Source: Nemertoderma westbladi (taxonomy: Eukaryota > Xenacoelomorpha > Nemertodermatida > Nemertodermatidae). Taken from it: a stretch of DNA of 64,000 nucleotides. Below the pieces are notes generated by a model, which did not search any database, was not told the DNA's origin, and worked only from the letters and a program-made list of their open reading frames with translations. Below, piece by piece: positions 1 through 9,560 of the stretch (positions within the stretch are counted from its first letter, which is position 1; every line of letters starts with the position of its first letter). Made by a program: the position numbers and the translations under genes. The DNA lies in the NCBI GenBank assembly GCA_032718475.1, contig JAUCBJ010009066.1, positions 1-64,000 of the forward strand, given 5' to 3'.

Positions 1-285
1 CCTTGCTGGCGTACTGCAAGGTGACACAACACTGGATTACGCAATGAGGACGGCCACAAAGGGTGAAGATCTGGGATTTACACTACAAGAACATAGAAGT
101 ACTAGATATCCGGCAACTACAGTCACAGACACCGACTTTGCGGATGACATCGCCCTGCTCTCTAATGCGCTAGCAGATGCACATCTTCTACTGAATAAAG
201 TGGAGAGGGCTACTAAGGAAGTTGGATTGCACATAAATGCTACCAAGACCGAATTCATGACCTTTGAATGTTGATGTAAACTATG
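1..285 (+). mobile_element. Non-LTR retrotransposon fragment (reverse transcriptase palm)
   Basis: Translation of the + strand gives a stretch around the RT motif FADD (TDTDFADDIALLSN) followed by KTEFMTF, nearly identical to the matching part of the LINE at 3955-7385. The GVLQGDT motif at the left edge is joined directly to LDYAMR, so a short internal deletion has removed the residues between. The similarity fades after the sequence corresponding to FNVDGN, where a one-base insertion and a stop occur. It is a dead fragment that continues off the left edge. Confidence 0.85.
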
Positions 286-434
286 AATAATACAATTAGT
301 AATACCCATGTTTATACATTAGGCTACTTATGACAGAAGGTAGGGTAGGACGATACTGTATTATTGATTAACTGAGATCTCACCAGTATTATGTAGGCCT
401 AAACTACTCTGAACTCTCAACAATACTACTGACC

Positions 435-2480
435 ATGCTCAATCACGTAACAATGTATTGGAAAGCTAAGTTTGCTGTGCTTATCACGGTTATACTGATC
501 CTCATTTACATTTCGTCTGATACTGGGATTAAGACCATTTTAACTTCATCAGACTATGTTATTAAAAATATCGACTATTATGACAAAGGAAATTACATGA
601 AAAACAATTCGTATGGTACGCAGAAAGCTGCGAAACCCAGTGGTAGACCTATAATTTGGGTCTTTGGTGAAGGCAAGGGCGGTACATCACTCATTGGCGA
701 TATTATAGCTAAAGAAACCTCAGTGTTCTATTACTACGAACCTGAACATATAGTTAACGACGGTTACGTTAAACTCTCTGATGACAATGAGTACTCAGAT
801 GAAAAAAAAGCAAATGAAATTCTAAAAGTTATTCATCAACTAGTCAATTGTGAATTTAGAGATGACAATATATTACGGTTCTACGCGTGTTCGAGGTAAG
901 CATTAAATTAATTAATTAGTACCACTACTACTACTAGGATCGGCATGCTGCATTGCAGCTGCATTTTTAAGAATGCTGTGCCGGCTTGTCAACAAAATTG
1001 CGCCGCCACAACTCCCTATCACCCATGACATTTGTTAGATCATCCGCATCTTCAAGGCCAGTGTCCTTTAAGATGCGTCTCAAGAAAGTCATGGGCTGTC
1101 CACCATGCTTATTCACTCCATGAGGCTGCCAAAGTACAAGATTATGCACTGGCTGGTCCACACGGCGAAAGCAATGTCCTGCAAAGCGGAGGCGATTTTG
1201 TTCTAGTGTCAAGCTTGGGGGAACCAATGAGACACCTCCAATGTTATATAGTGTCTGGTTGGAGATGTGTTCATTGTACTTGACACAATGAACCCGGCGT
1301 AGCATTCTTGTGAATGTGCCATCCAGAGATTTGGTGTCTAAGGAGTAGGTGGGATGGGGAAGGGGGGGGGGGGGGGGGGGGGGGGGAGGGGCTATGGACG
1401 CAATTAAAAGTAAATTATTCAGTCATCGGGGGAAAATCGACGCGAATACCAAATACCAGCTGATTACTCGCGAAAATAAAACGGTAACCTGTTCTATATT
1501 TTTATTTAATACTTATATTAAAATCCTTTTTGTCAGGCATTTTAAAAAAGAAGCATTCACTTTTTGGGGTGTCTAGACCCTAAATTTGGGGTAATGTACA
1601 GTATCAAGCGAGTGCAGCGAGGGAGGTTTCCATAATTCCAAAAATATACAATGCTAATTAATAGACGCTAAATCCAGTCTTATTGTGTCAACTTTTATCT
1701 AAAATGTTTTTATTTTCTAGTTTTATGGGAAGTTGGGGGCGAAACTTCCACCATCGTATGATGGAATTATGCCCCGCAAAACGTGACAAGGGGGGCAAGG
1801 AGTGTAGCAACAATTGCCCCGAACTCAACCGAACAGACTTAACCAACATGTGCCGAAACAGCAAACAAATAGCCCTAAAGACGATCAACATTGATCTCGA
1901 TTTTGCGATGAAGTACATTATCAAACACCCAGAAGAAAACCTTAAGGTAGTTCATATATTTAAAGATCCAAGGGCTCATTTATCATCAATAATAAATACA
2001 AATATAAAAATCCATGAATTTGCCGAGAGACGAGATGATTTATGCCGTAAACTATGGATAGATGTGTCTTTGTGTATAAGATTTAATTTGCCATCTAATA
2101 AGTATATGCTAGTGAGATTGGATGACATTTCATTATACCCATTGAAATATTTGACTTACATTTACGAGTTTATTGGGTTGGAAGTCACCGAAGTTGCTAA
2201 GAACAACATTGAGGGCCTCACTAAAAGTGATGGACGTGGTTATGTTAACAGAAATGCAGAAGAAACAGCTGTTAAATGGGTCTCCTTATTGCCTTATGAA
2301 GACTTAATGGATATAGAGGATAAGTGCTGGGGGGTTTTGGATTACATGGGTTACAGATTAGTTGCTGAAGCGACAAAAGATATACAGGGAAATCTTACAT
2401 CTATAAAACAATATATTTATCCAAGTAAACCGATTGTGTCTTCAAGATATTTTAAAAGTTGTGTTATGGTTGAGGATTAA
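435..2480 (+). CDS. Carbohydrate (Gal/GlcNAc-type) sulfotransferase, two exons
   Basis: Exons 435-895 and 1721-2480 join in frame (donor GAG|GTAAGC, acceptor TTTTCTAG|T) into about 406 residues, the usual length for CHST1/3-like enzymes. Residues 12-27 are a hydrophobic segment after a short basic N-terminus, giving the type II Golgi topology of the family. The 5'-phosphosulfate-binding loop is at residues 78-90 (GEGKGGTSLIG) followed by VFYYYEPEH, the family hallmark. The 3'-phosphate-binding motif is KDPRA at 235-239, and the C-terminal part (YEFIGLEV, then NRNAEETAVKW) also matches the family. By family knowledge it moves sulfate from PAPS to a sugar 6-hydroxyl; acceptor unknown. Odd: both PAPS motifs have Lys where Arg is usual. 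The start is the first ATG, and an internal ATG at residue 7 would also keep the membrane anchor. Confidence 0.88.
921..1345 (-). mobile_element. 5'-truncated LINE tail in the sulfotransferase intron
   Basis: The minus strand encodes the C-terminal end of a non-LTR ORF2: TRMLRRVH, NQTLYN, LRFAGHCFRR, LVLWQPHG, then GDRELWRRNF. It aligns with the end of the LINE at 4013-5581 (RLRFSGHCWRSKD, LLLWQPTHG) but is a different subfamily. The element ends at a short (ACT)n tract at about 921-936, the same kind of 3' tail as the larger copy. It lies wholly inside the intron at 896-1720, antisense to the gene. Confidence 0.85.
1362..1386. repeat. Poly(G) tract, 25 nt
   Basis: An uninterrupted run of 25 G in the sulfotransferase intron, just outside the LINE tail. 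Exact length is unreliable in sequencing. Confidence 0.9.
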
Positions 2481-2660
2481 TTAATGTTGTCTCGCTTAAT
2501 TAAATGTAATAATGTAATAATAATTAAATGTAATGTAATGTAATGTAACTAACTATAGTACTTTTTTTTACTTATGATATTTAAATACTGGTAGATGATT
2601 TTTATAAATTTTATTGGAATAGTTAGAATTAAGTACTCATTCATTCATTGTTTATAATCA

Positions 2661-2666
2661 AATAAA
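2661..2666 (+). terminator. Polyadenylation signal AATAAA of the sulfotransferase gene
   Basis: A canonical AATAAA about 180 nt after the stop codon at 2480, in AT-rich sequence. Placement fits the 3' end of this gene; the cleavage site itself is not determined. Confidence 0.5.
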
Positions 2667-3954
2667 ATTGACATAGTTAATTATGAAGTAAAAAGTGCAC
2701 TACACGAATAAAAACTGACATAAAGTTGATATAAGTAAAGATTAAAATCGTAGATATTATGTATTTAAAAATGATGCGATTACAATTTATGTCTTAACCC
2801 CAAACGAGCCGCCCCCCCCCCCCCCCCCCTCCCCGCCATTCGAGTAGTAATACACACCAAGTGAACTCAAATGTCATTTAACAATTTGGTATAAAGTGTG
2901 GGTGGGCAACAGTTTTGATTCAAATTCCGAAAAACTCCAGTAGGCGCTGGTGCTTCGTTGAAAAGCTGCAGCTGATGCTGTAACAGTCATTTATGAATTT
3001 AGCCTGTTCTTCAGTTGTATGATAAGGTCTCGCAAGGCTCACAAGGTATGTTGTGACTTATTGTGAAGTACAATTTTGCCTGTTGAATTTCAATATAATT
3101 GCTTTTTATTACAATATATAATCCTATTCATGTTTAAATTTAACGTATAGTTCAGAAATCGAACTTTTTTAAGAATACTTAAGTGGGGTAAAAATTATGG
3201 AGAATCTATTTCTGGTATTAGTTATTCAATTATCTGTTGCTTTCATGAATTATTTTCTATATATTTTGTTATTATAAATTATGTACCAGTAGTCCCTTTC
3301 GTTATGTCCTTTTGAAGTCTTTCGTTATCCGGTGGCGTTATTTAGTTTCTATGTAGTAGTTGTTTAAATATGCACTACAAATTTCATTATTTTATAACTA
3401 CTTTATAGGCCTATTTAGTATTGGGTATTTTATATTATCACTTTATTTAAATTCCGTACTTTATATTACTTTCAGGTACTTTATGTTATTACTTTATTTA
3501 TATTACCTTATTTATATTATTATTTATTAGGGGGGTGATTTAAGTGATGGGTGGTGTCCGCAGGCGTCTACAGTTCGCCTTGTTGCGATCCAATTCACTG
3601 TGTCTGGGAGGGGGTCGCAGATCTTGGAGAGGACTTGGGTTTGGGGATGGGGCCGACCTTCGGGGTACCTCCCAAACGCAAACTAACTGAAATAAGTAGT
3701 AAATAGAAATTAATACTTTTCAATTGTGCTTATTTCTTTTGATTATTTTAGTTTAATAATTATTTGCCTTTGAAAACTAACTAATTTTAAGGATACACCT
3801 CACGCAGAAAAGGTCAGACTCTCTGTTTTGCCTTTTTATGTCTGTTTGTCTGCAGAAAAATAGAGAAAAGCACACAACCTCACCAAAAGTATAACTATAG
3901 GATTTTCCAGGTTGGTGAATTCATTTACGATAAATAGTTTTTACGTTTGACGAG
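2667..3954. other. Intergenic, AT-rich; no gene seen
   Basis: No supported ORF or RNA gene. Contains an 18-nt poly(C) run at 2812-2829 and an isolated GC-rich block at about 3535-3680 that ends in CAAACGCAAACTAACTG-like sequence. The block may be a repeat remnant, but I could not assign it. Confidence 0.6.
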
Positions 3955-4012
3955 CGGTTGTATACTACTACTATTACTAGGTCGAGCGAACTCGGACAGT
4001 GGAAATGAGATC

Positions 4013-6865
4013 CTACCAGGCTTCCCGATTCTCCATAGTTGTCGGAATTTCGTTTCTCCCAAGTTCAGTATCCCTTTCAAGTTGATCTATATATGTTATG
4101 GCCGGTCGTCCACGACTACGCTTTCCATGAGTTGGTTGCCAGAGAAGTAGATCTGGTATGACCTCATCTTTACTTCGCCAGCAGTGCCCACTGAATCTTA
4201 ATCTGCGTTCACGGAGGGTGGTTGATACAGGTGGTATTGTACCATAAAGCTCGGCGTTTGTCATGTGTTGTCTCCAGCTGATGTTTAGGGCTGCCCTTAG
4301 TAGTCTTGTGTAGCAACCATCAATTCGTTGTTCAAGTGATTTAGTCAGTGTCCAGGTCTCACCCCCGTATAAAAATACACTTTCCACTGTGGCTCGAAAG
4401 AACTTAGTCTTCAGGTGCCTGGAGAGATCTGATTTCCAGATGGTATCCATTTTTGATAGAGCTACCCAAGCCTTTGCTTTCCTAACTTCTATGTCCTTTT
4501 TGCTACTCTCTATCCATGATCCAAGGTACTGGAAGACATCGACCTTCCTTAGTTGATTATTATCAATGGTTGTCAAGTTTCCATCAACATTAAAGGTCAT
4601 GAATTCGGTCTTGGTAGCATTTATATGCAATCCAACCTCCTTAGCAGCCCTCTCCACTTTATTTAATAGAAGCTGTCCATCTTCTAACGTATTAGAGAGC
4701 AGGGCGATGTCATCCGCAAAGTCGGTGTCTGTGACTGTAGTTGCCGGATATCTACTACTTCTGCGTTCTTGAAGTGTGAATCCCAGATCTTCACCCTTTG
4801 TGGCCGTCCTCATTGCGTAATCCAGCACAATTACAAATAGTAATGGTGCTAATGTGTCACCTTGACGTACGCCGGCCAGGATTGAGAAAAACTCAGTTTC
4901 ATCATCTGGTGAGAGTACCTGAGCTTCTGTGTCACAATATAACAATCCAATGCCAGCAACAATTACTTCTGGTATTCCATAAGCTCTTAGGATTTCAAGC
5001 ATTTTACCTCTATGGATGGAGTCGAATGGCTTCTTGAAGTCCACAAAAGTCATGACTGCGGGGAGATTCTTTGACTTAATTCCTTCAATCGGTCTCCGTA
5101 GTGCAAGTATCTGAGCTATTATTGATCTACTTGGTCGAAATCCGTTTTGGCTCTTACGCAGTAGTTTCTCTATGTGACGCCTAATCCTATATAAAATCAT
5201 TTTATTGTATGTTTTGGCAGCTACCACAAGCAGACAGATCCCACGATAGCTTGTTGGTATGCCGAGGTCTCCTTTCTTGGGGAGAGGCTTTAGTTGACCT
5301 TTAGTCCAAATTTGTGGTGGCTTTTCTCCTTTTAACATCCGGTTGCAAATATTCAATAATGGTCTGTTTAGCACTCCGGTTTTCCATACCTCCGCTGGGA
5401 TTTCATCTAATCCACTCGCTTTATTATTGGACATGCTTTTAATGCTTCTTTGGAGTTCGGCAGGTGTGAAGTCCCCTGTTTCTATAGGTAGTGTCGTATC
5501 GTAGCGGTATATATTTTCCTTGTAGGGCTGACCTCGATGTTTGGTGGCTGCCCAAGCAAGTTGCTGAAGTGATTTTTCCACTTCCCAACACGTTCTTCAG
5601 GACTATCGGCTTTGAGGCGCCCCTTTGCACAACTTTTCAGACCAGATACCTCATTTACAGTTTGCCAGGTAAGTCTTGATTGTTGCTGTATGTGAGCAGT
5701 TGTAATTGCTTCAGTTTTATCCTGTATGTACTTTTCCTGGCTGATGTTGTAGGCCAATTTAAGATCGTCCTTAGCTTTCTCAACCTTGTTAATGTTTTCA
5801 GTTGTTGGTTGTTCGGTTTTAACTTTGTAGGCTATCTTAAGAGTTTCTCTCTTACAAGTAACCTCAGAGTTTTGCCATGACACATACTGTTTTCGTTTGG
5901 GTTTCTGGGGGATATGCCTCTTAGCTGATTCCTTGTGAGCTGTTATTATATTCTGGTATATTGAATCGGTGGATTGGTCTTCATCCATTGACTGAAGTGC
6001 TTCAAAGCGGTTTTGAACTTCTACTGTATAAGCATCCTTTACAGCATTGTCAGTTCTGAGTTTCTCCCAGTCATAGTTGATTTGCTTGCTTGTCCTGGGT
6101 TTGCTGGCTCTCAAACTGAGTCTGATCTCTGCAGTCACAATTCTGTGGTCCGAACCAATTAGGTTGAACGAACTGTATGCCTCGCAGTTGATCATGCTGT
6201 TTCTCCACTTTTTGTTTATAAGGATGTAATCCAGTTGTGCTTTGGTTCCATTAGGGTATTGAAAGGTCCATGGCTTCCCCTTACTCTTTTCGAATATGTT
6301 GTTTGTTGGTATCAATTCACATTCTTCCATTAGGTCTAAAAGTAAGTACCCATTTCTGTTGGAACTGGTGTTATAGGTGTAACCCTTGATGTCTTCTGGG
6401 CCAATTTGCGCATTCAGGTCACCAACAATGACTTTAACATTGTGTTTCGGAATGTCCTTAATAAGTCCATGTCCTTAATAAGTCCAGTCAGTTCTTCATA
6501 AAACTTGACTGCTTGTTCTGGCTCTGAGGCATTGGTTGGACAGTAGCAGCATATAACTGTTGCCTTGGGATTCCCATCAAATGTTGCGATCATAACCCTG
6601 GAATTTATAGATTCGATGTTGTTTAGGGTCTAAGTGCAAATGGGCTTTAAATGTCACTGTACTTCATGGCAGTGTGTTCATGACAAATCCGATGTTCTTG
6701 GATGCAGATGATGTCGATGTTATATTCCATTGCCAGAGCGACCATGTCACCCTGTTTGGTATGTGCTTTCAGCGTGCGTGCGTTCATTGTAGCAATCTTT
6801 AGTGTCTTTTTACATTTCAACAAGTTGGTTCTTCTCTCTTCTCTGTCTTCTGTTCCAGTAGCCAA
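4013..6865 (-). pseudogene. Broken LINE ORF2 (endonuclease + reverse transcriptase)
   Basis: Read on the minus strand, the endonuclease starts near 6865 (MNARTL, IDIICIQEHR motifs). It is interrupted around 6330-6650, resumes with LDYILINKKW and SDHRIV at about 6150-6250, and shifts frame between 5482 and 5581 into the RT frame, which then runs uninterrupted for 522 codons to a stop at 4013. One lesion is a visible 17-bp tandem duplication at 6454-6487. The RT part keeps the catalytic FADD and looks young. Confidence 0.8.
6454..6487. repeat. 17-bp tandem microduplication in the LINE endonuclease
   Basis: GTCCTTAATAAGTCCA(T/G) occurs twice in direct succession. Seventeen bases is not a multiple of three, so it shifts the endonuclease frame. 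Confidence 0.85.
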
Positions 6866-7298
6866 TTAATCGACCCCAGCCTGGTGTACCACTGAGGGAC
6901 GCGGTCCTTGTTGACCCGGGCGACGACCGAGCCGGTATTTCTCCTGGAGGGTTCTCATACTCATAACTTTCAGTTGCGGGAGTAAACCGCTTGTGGTCGC
7001 AACTCCTACAAGCGTCTTCGCAGCAGGTCGCCGTTGGTTGATTACCTTCCGCCGACCTTGTCAGCATGTCTAGTAGTTGGTTGATTACCTTCCGCCTATC
7101 CATGGCCTACAGCCCTGCTGCCGACTGTAGGGGTCCTTTTGTTAGGCCCTGAATCAAGTGTGCCTCCTGGGTTAGGTTACCTAACACTGGTAGAGGAGAA
7201 TTCAGTATAGACAGGGCGGGGCGTGTATCATCTCTAATGCAGATGCGTATCAAGCCTGTGCCTTCAATGGTGCCCTAGGCGCTATAGCCCTCAATGAC

Positions 7299-7347
7299 TT
7301 ATTTAGTTGACGGGGCTAAACCAACCCACTCTTGATCAACTAAATAA
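7299..7347. repeat. Conserved 12-bp inverted repeat in the LINE 5' region
   Basis: TTATTTAGTTGA at 7299-7310 and its exact complement TCAACTAAATAA at 7336-7347. The same arms occur in the second LINE copy at 31966-31977 and 32013-32022, so the hairpin is a property of the family and probably sits near its transcription start. Confidence 0.75.
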
Positions 7348-7385
7348 TGAATAGGCTATGCTTATCGGGCCTGCCCTACTGGGCT

Positions 7386-7916
7386 TCTTCATTATTTTTT
7401 AACAGACAAACAAACATACAGGCAGTGTAGATCCTCAAATGTTAAAAATAGCTTAAAAAATGGAATTACCATTAAAGAAAACCCCCGAAGCGAAAATTTT
7501 GACTCGATTGTGAATTTCTATATTTTTTGACAGACGACAAATACCGACAAAATGATACCGACAGGCAGACAGACACACGCACAGACAGAAGACAGACCAG
7601 AATCAATAAAACATACACGTGGTTTCAATTTGAAACTCACCTTTAAATTATATCTATATGAAACCATCAACACCACAAGAACAACACTGCCAACCGCTGA
7701 ACTACTGTTCAGACCTCATCTGGTGTTCATGGATGTCAACAACTGCAGCAAGGTCAATACTATCTCAACAAGTGGTGTTAGTTCTACTTGGCGCAGTGCT
7801 GTTAGTCCTGGTGTTTATAAGTTTAGTTTAGTTTAGCATGCAAATTATAAAGTTTAGTGATTTTCCTTAGAGTGACATGGGGTTGTGAGGGCCAAGTCGA
7901 GTAGAGTCAAGTGGGT
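7386..7916. other. Intergenic, CAGA-rich, no gene seen
   Basis: Contains CAGACA-like low-complexity patches at about 7403-7425 and 7557-7595. The short open frames lack codon structure or recognisable motifs. Confidence 0.55.
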
Positions 7917-8185
7917 CACTGGGGAGATGTAGTCTGGGTCTCTCCTGTCTGACATTGACCGGGGTTGTCAGGGCCGCGTTGGGATGCTGGCCAACTGAGG
8001 AGATGTAGTCTGGGTCTCTCCTGTCTGACATTGACCGGGGTTGTGAGGGCCGCGTTGGGATGCTGGCCAACTGGGGAGATGTAGTCTGGGTCTCTCCTGT
8101 CTGACATTGACCGGGGTTGTGAGGGCCGCGTTGGGATGCTGGCCAACTGGGGAGATGTAGTCTGGGTCTCTCCTGTCTGACATTC
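7917..8185. repeat. 76-bp minisatellite, about 3.5 copies
   Basis: The marker AGTCTGGGTC recurs at 7931, 8007, 8083 and 8159, exactly 76 bp apart, with very few differences between copies. The open frames here repeat in all three phases because 76 is not a multiple of three, which argues against coding. Confidence 0.9.
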
Positions 8186-8287
8186 ACTTCGTGGTGGGTT
8201 TGGACCAGGCAGGTCATCAACAGAAAATTGAAGAAAGTCCAAGCTGACTTCCCACTCTGGAGTAAATGTCAGAGAGCAACTAGATCA

Positions 8288-8335
8288 GATATCGATGCCG
8301 GATTCGAAGCGTACTCGATCTATTCCGAACTCTAC
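8288..8335 (-). pseudogene. Possible decayed duplicate of part of the last USP exon
   Basis: About 45 bp here resemble 9040-9085 (roughly 70 percent by eye). On the minus strand the exon segment SEWIESVSNPGS corresponds to E-stop-IEYASNPAS, with TAG in place of TGG. It may be a remnant of an exon duplication or chance similarity over a short span. Confidence 0.3.
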
Positions 8336-8504
8336 CGCGGTTCCTCTTAGAGATGCAACGACAACGATTAGATAAAGTTATTGAAAGAGTAAAACGCTTT
8401 ACTGCAAATAACATGTCAGTATTATTGCCAAATTGATTCGGATTCGACATCCAATAATTATTATCGGCACCAATAATCACAGCATTAGTTTGTTCATAAA
8501 GATC

Positions 8505-8537
8505 TACGTCACAACTACGTCATAAAGGACTACGTCA
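8505..8537. promoter_or_regulatory. Three TACGTCA (CRE-like) sites
   Basis: TACGTCA begins at 8505, 8516 and 8531, spaced 11 and 15 bp. This is the half-consensus for CREB/ATF factors. The sites lie about 310 bp past the USP stop codon, with no gene start recognised nearby, so a promoter role is speculative. Confidence 0.25.
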
Positions 8538-8850
8538 CAACATTTACGACGCCAAAGTCCGCCATCACCTTCCAACACACTGGAATATCCCTGATTTAAC
8601 ATAATTTAAAACAATACCTTCAATTAATTAATCCAAAACTTAGAAAAAATATACTAAATGTAAAAAAATCATTTGGTTAATGATGAGAATTGTTAATGTA
8701 ATTAAGTTTCAAAAGAATCTGTCACATTCCATAATCGAATTCGTCGATCGATACTTAGTGAGAATGGCTCTAACTGACTGACCTCCTAAACTACTGTGTA
8801 GGTACTACTGCTGCATTGGTCAGCATAATGTTTCATCTAATCGAACAATT

Positions 8851-9560
8851 TTAAGTTTGTCTCTTATTCATTGGGGTGACGCACCATTCTGTAGTACTAG
8901 TTCTAGAGACGTTGCTATTCCTCGAGATCTGGTCGTCTGGTAACGGCGTGGTCCGCCACTCCTGGGCGCGACTACTCCGCACAAACGGGGACGACGATGA
9001 TTGCTCGCCGCCATGGCAACGCGGGGAACGACGCGAACTCGGCGATCCCGGGTTCGAAACCGACTCGATCCATTCGGAAACGTAGTCGCTATGCGACGGA
9101 GTGGTGGCGCCGCGGGAGGCCGGGTTGCCGGGGCGACCGGCACCGTCGCTATGACGCCGACATCCATCGGGTTGACGCCGGTGTTCCGGGGGGCACCGCG
9201 ACGGGACTGAGTGGTCCCGATCCGGCTCGCGATGGCTCCCTCGAGCGCCCCCCAGCGGCCCCCGATGGAACCCAGTTCGCTCCTCGTCCCTAGACGACCT
9301 CCCGTACGCGTCCCGCCGCTCGGACCACCGCCCGTCGCGCCGCCCCCATCGCTCCCGACGGTAACCGTTCCTCGACTCCCACCCGGACTCTCTCCTGATT
9401 GGCTGATGATCCTGGCTCCGTTTGTTACACTCAGTTCGCCTCTCCATAGTGTCCCACCCTCTCGACTCCTCCCTTCGGTCGCCCCCCAATACATTATCCG
9501 GACTAGATCTCTTCTTTTTCTTTCTCTTTTTCTTCTTCTTTTTGTGTTTTTCTTTATTGA
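8851..9560 (-). CDS. USP exon I (basic C-terminus, stop codon)
   Basis: The transcript has TTTTTTTTCAGAGTC at the acceptor. Using the second AG keeps the frame VNKEKHKKKKKKRKKKK, then an R/G/S-rich tail to the stop at 8851. The lysine run resembles the basic C-termini of USP36/42. The exon is far richer in GC than its surroundings. Using the first AG, 2 nt upstream, opens a second long frame, so the choice of frame is inferred from the KKKK motif. Confidence 0.7.

Larger units (their letters stand above)
3955..7385 (-). mobile_element. LINE (APE-type non-LTR retrotransposon), near full length
   Basis: On the minus strand it runs from a GC-rich 5' UTR (7385 to about 6860) through an apurinic-type endonuclease to an RT with motifs GLDEIPAEVW, FVDFKKPFDS, GVRQGDTLAPLLF and FADD, then the C-terminal HCWR/LLLWQP region. 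It ends in a (TAGTAG)n-like 3' tail at about 3963-3980. The 5' limit is set by similarity to a second copy at 31363-32066, which stops at the same place. The architecture fits RTE/CR1-like LINEs; I do not assign the clade. The ORF is broken (see 4013-6865), so it is not autonomous. Confidence 0.85.

Noticed and set aside
9040-9075. tRNA-like B box GGTTCGAAACC in the last USP exon
   Set aside because: No A box, acceptor stem or anticodon arm could be placed; lies within coding sequence.
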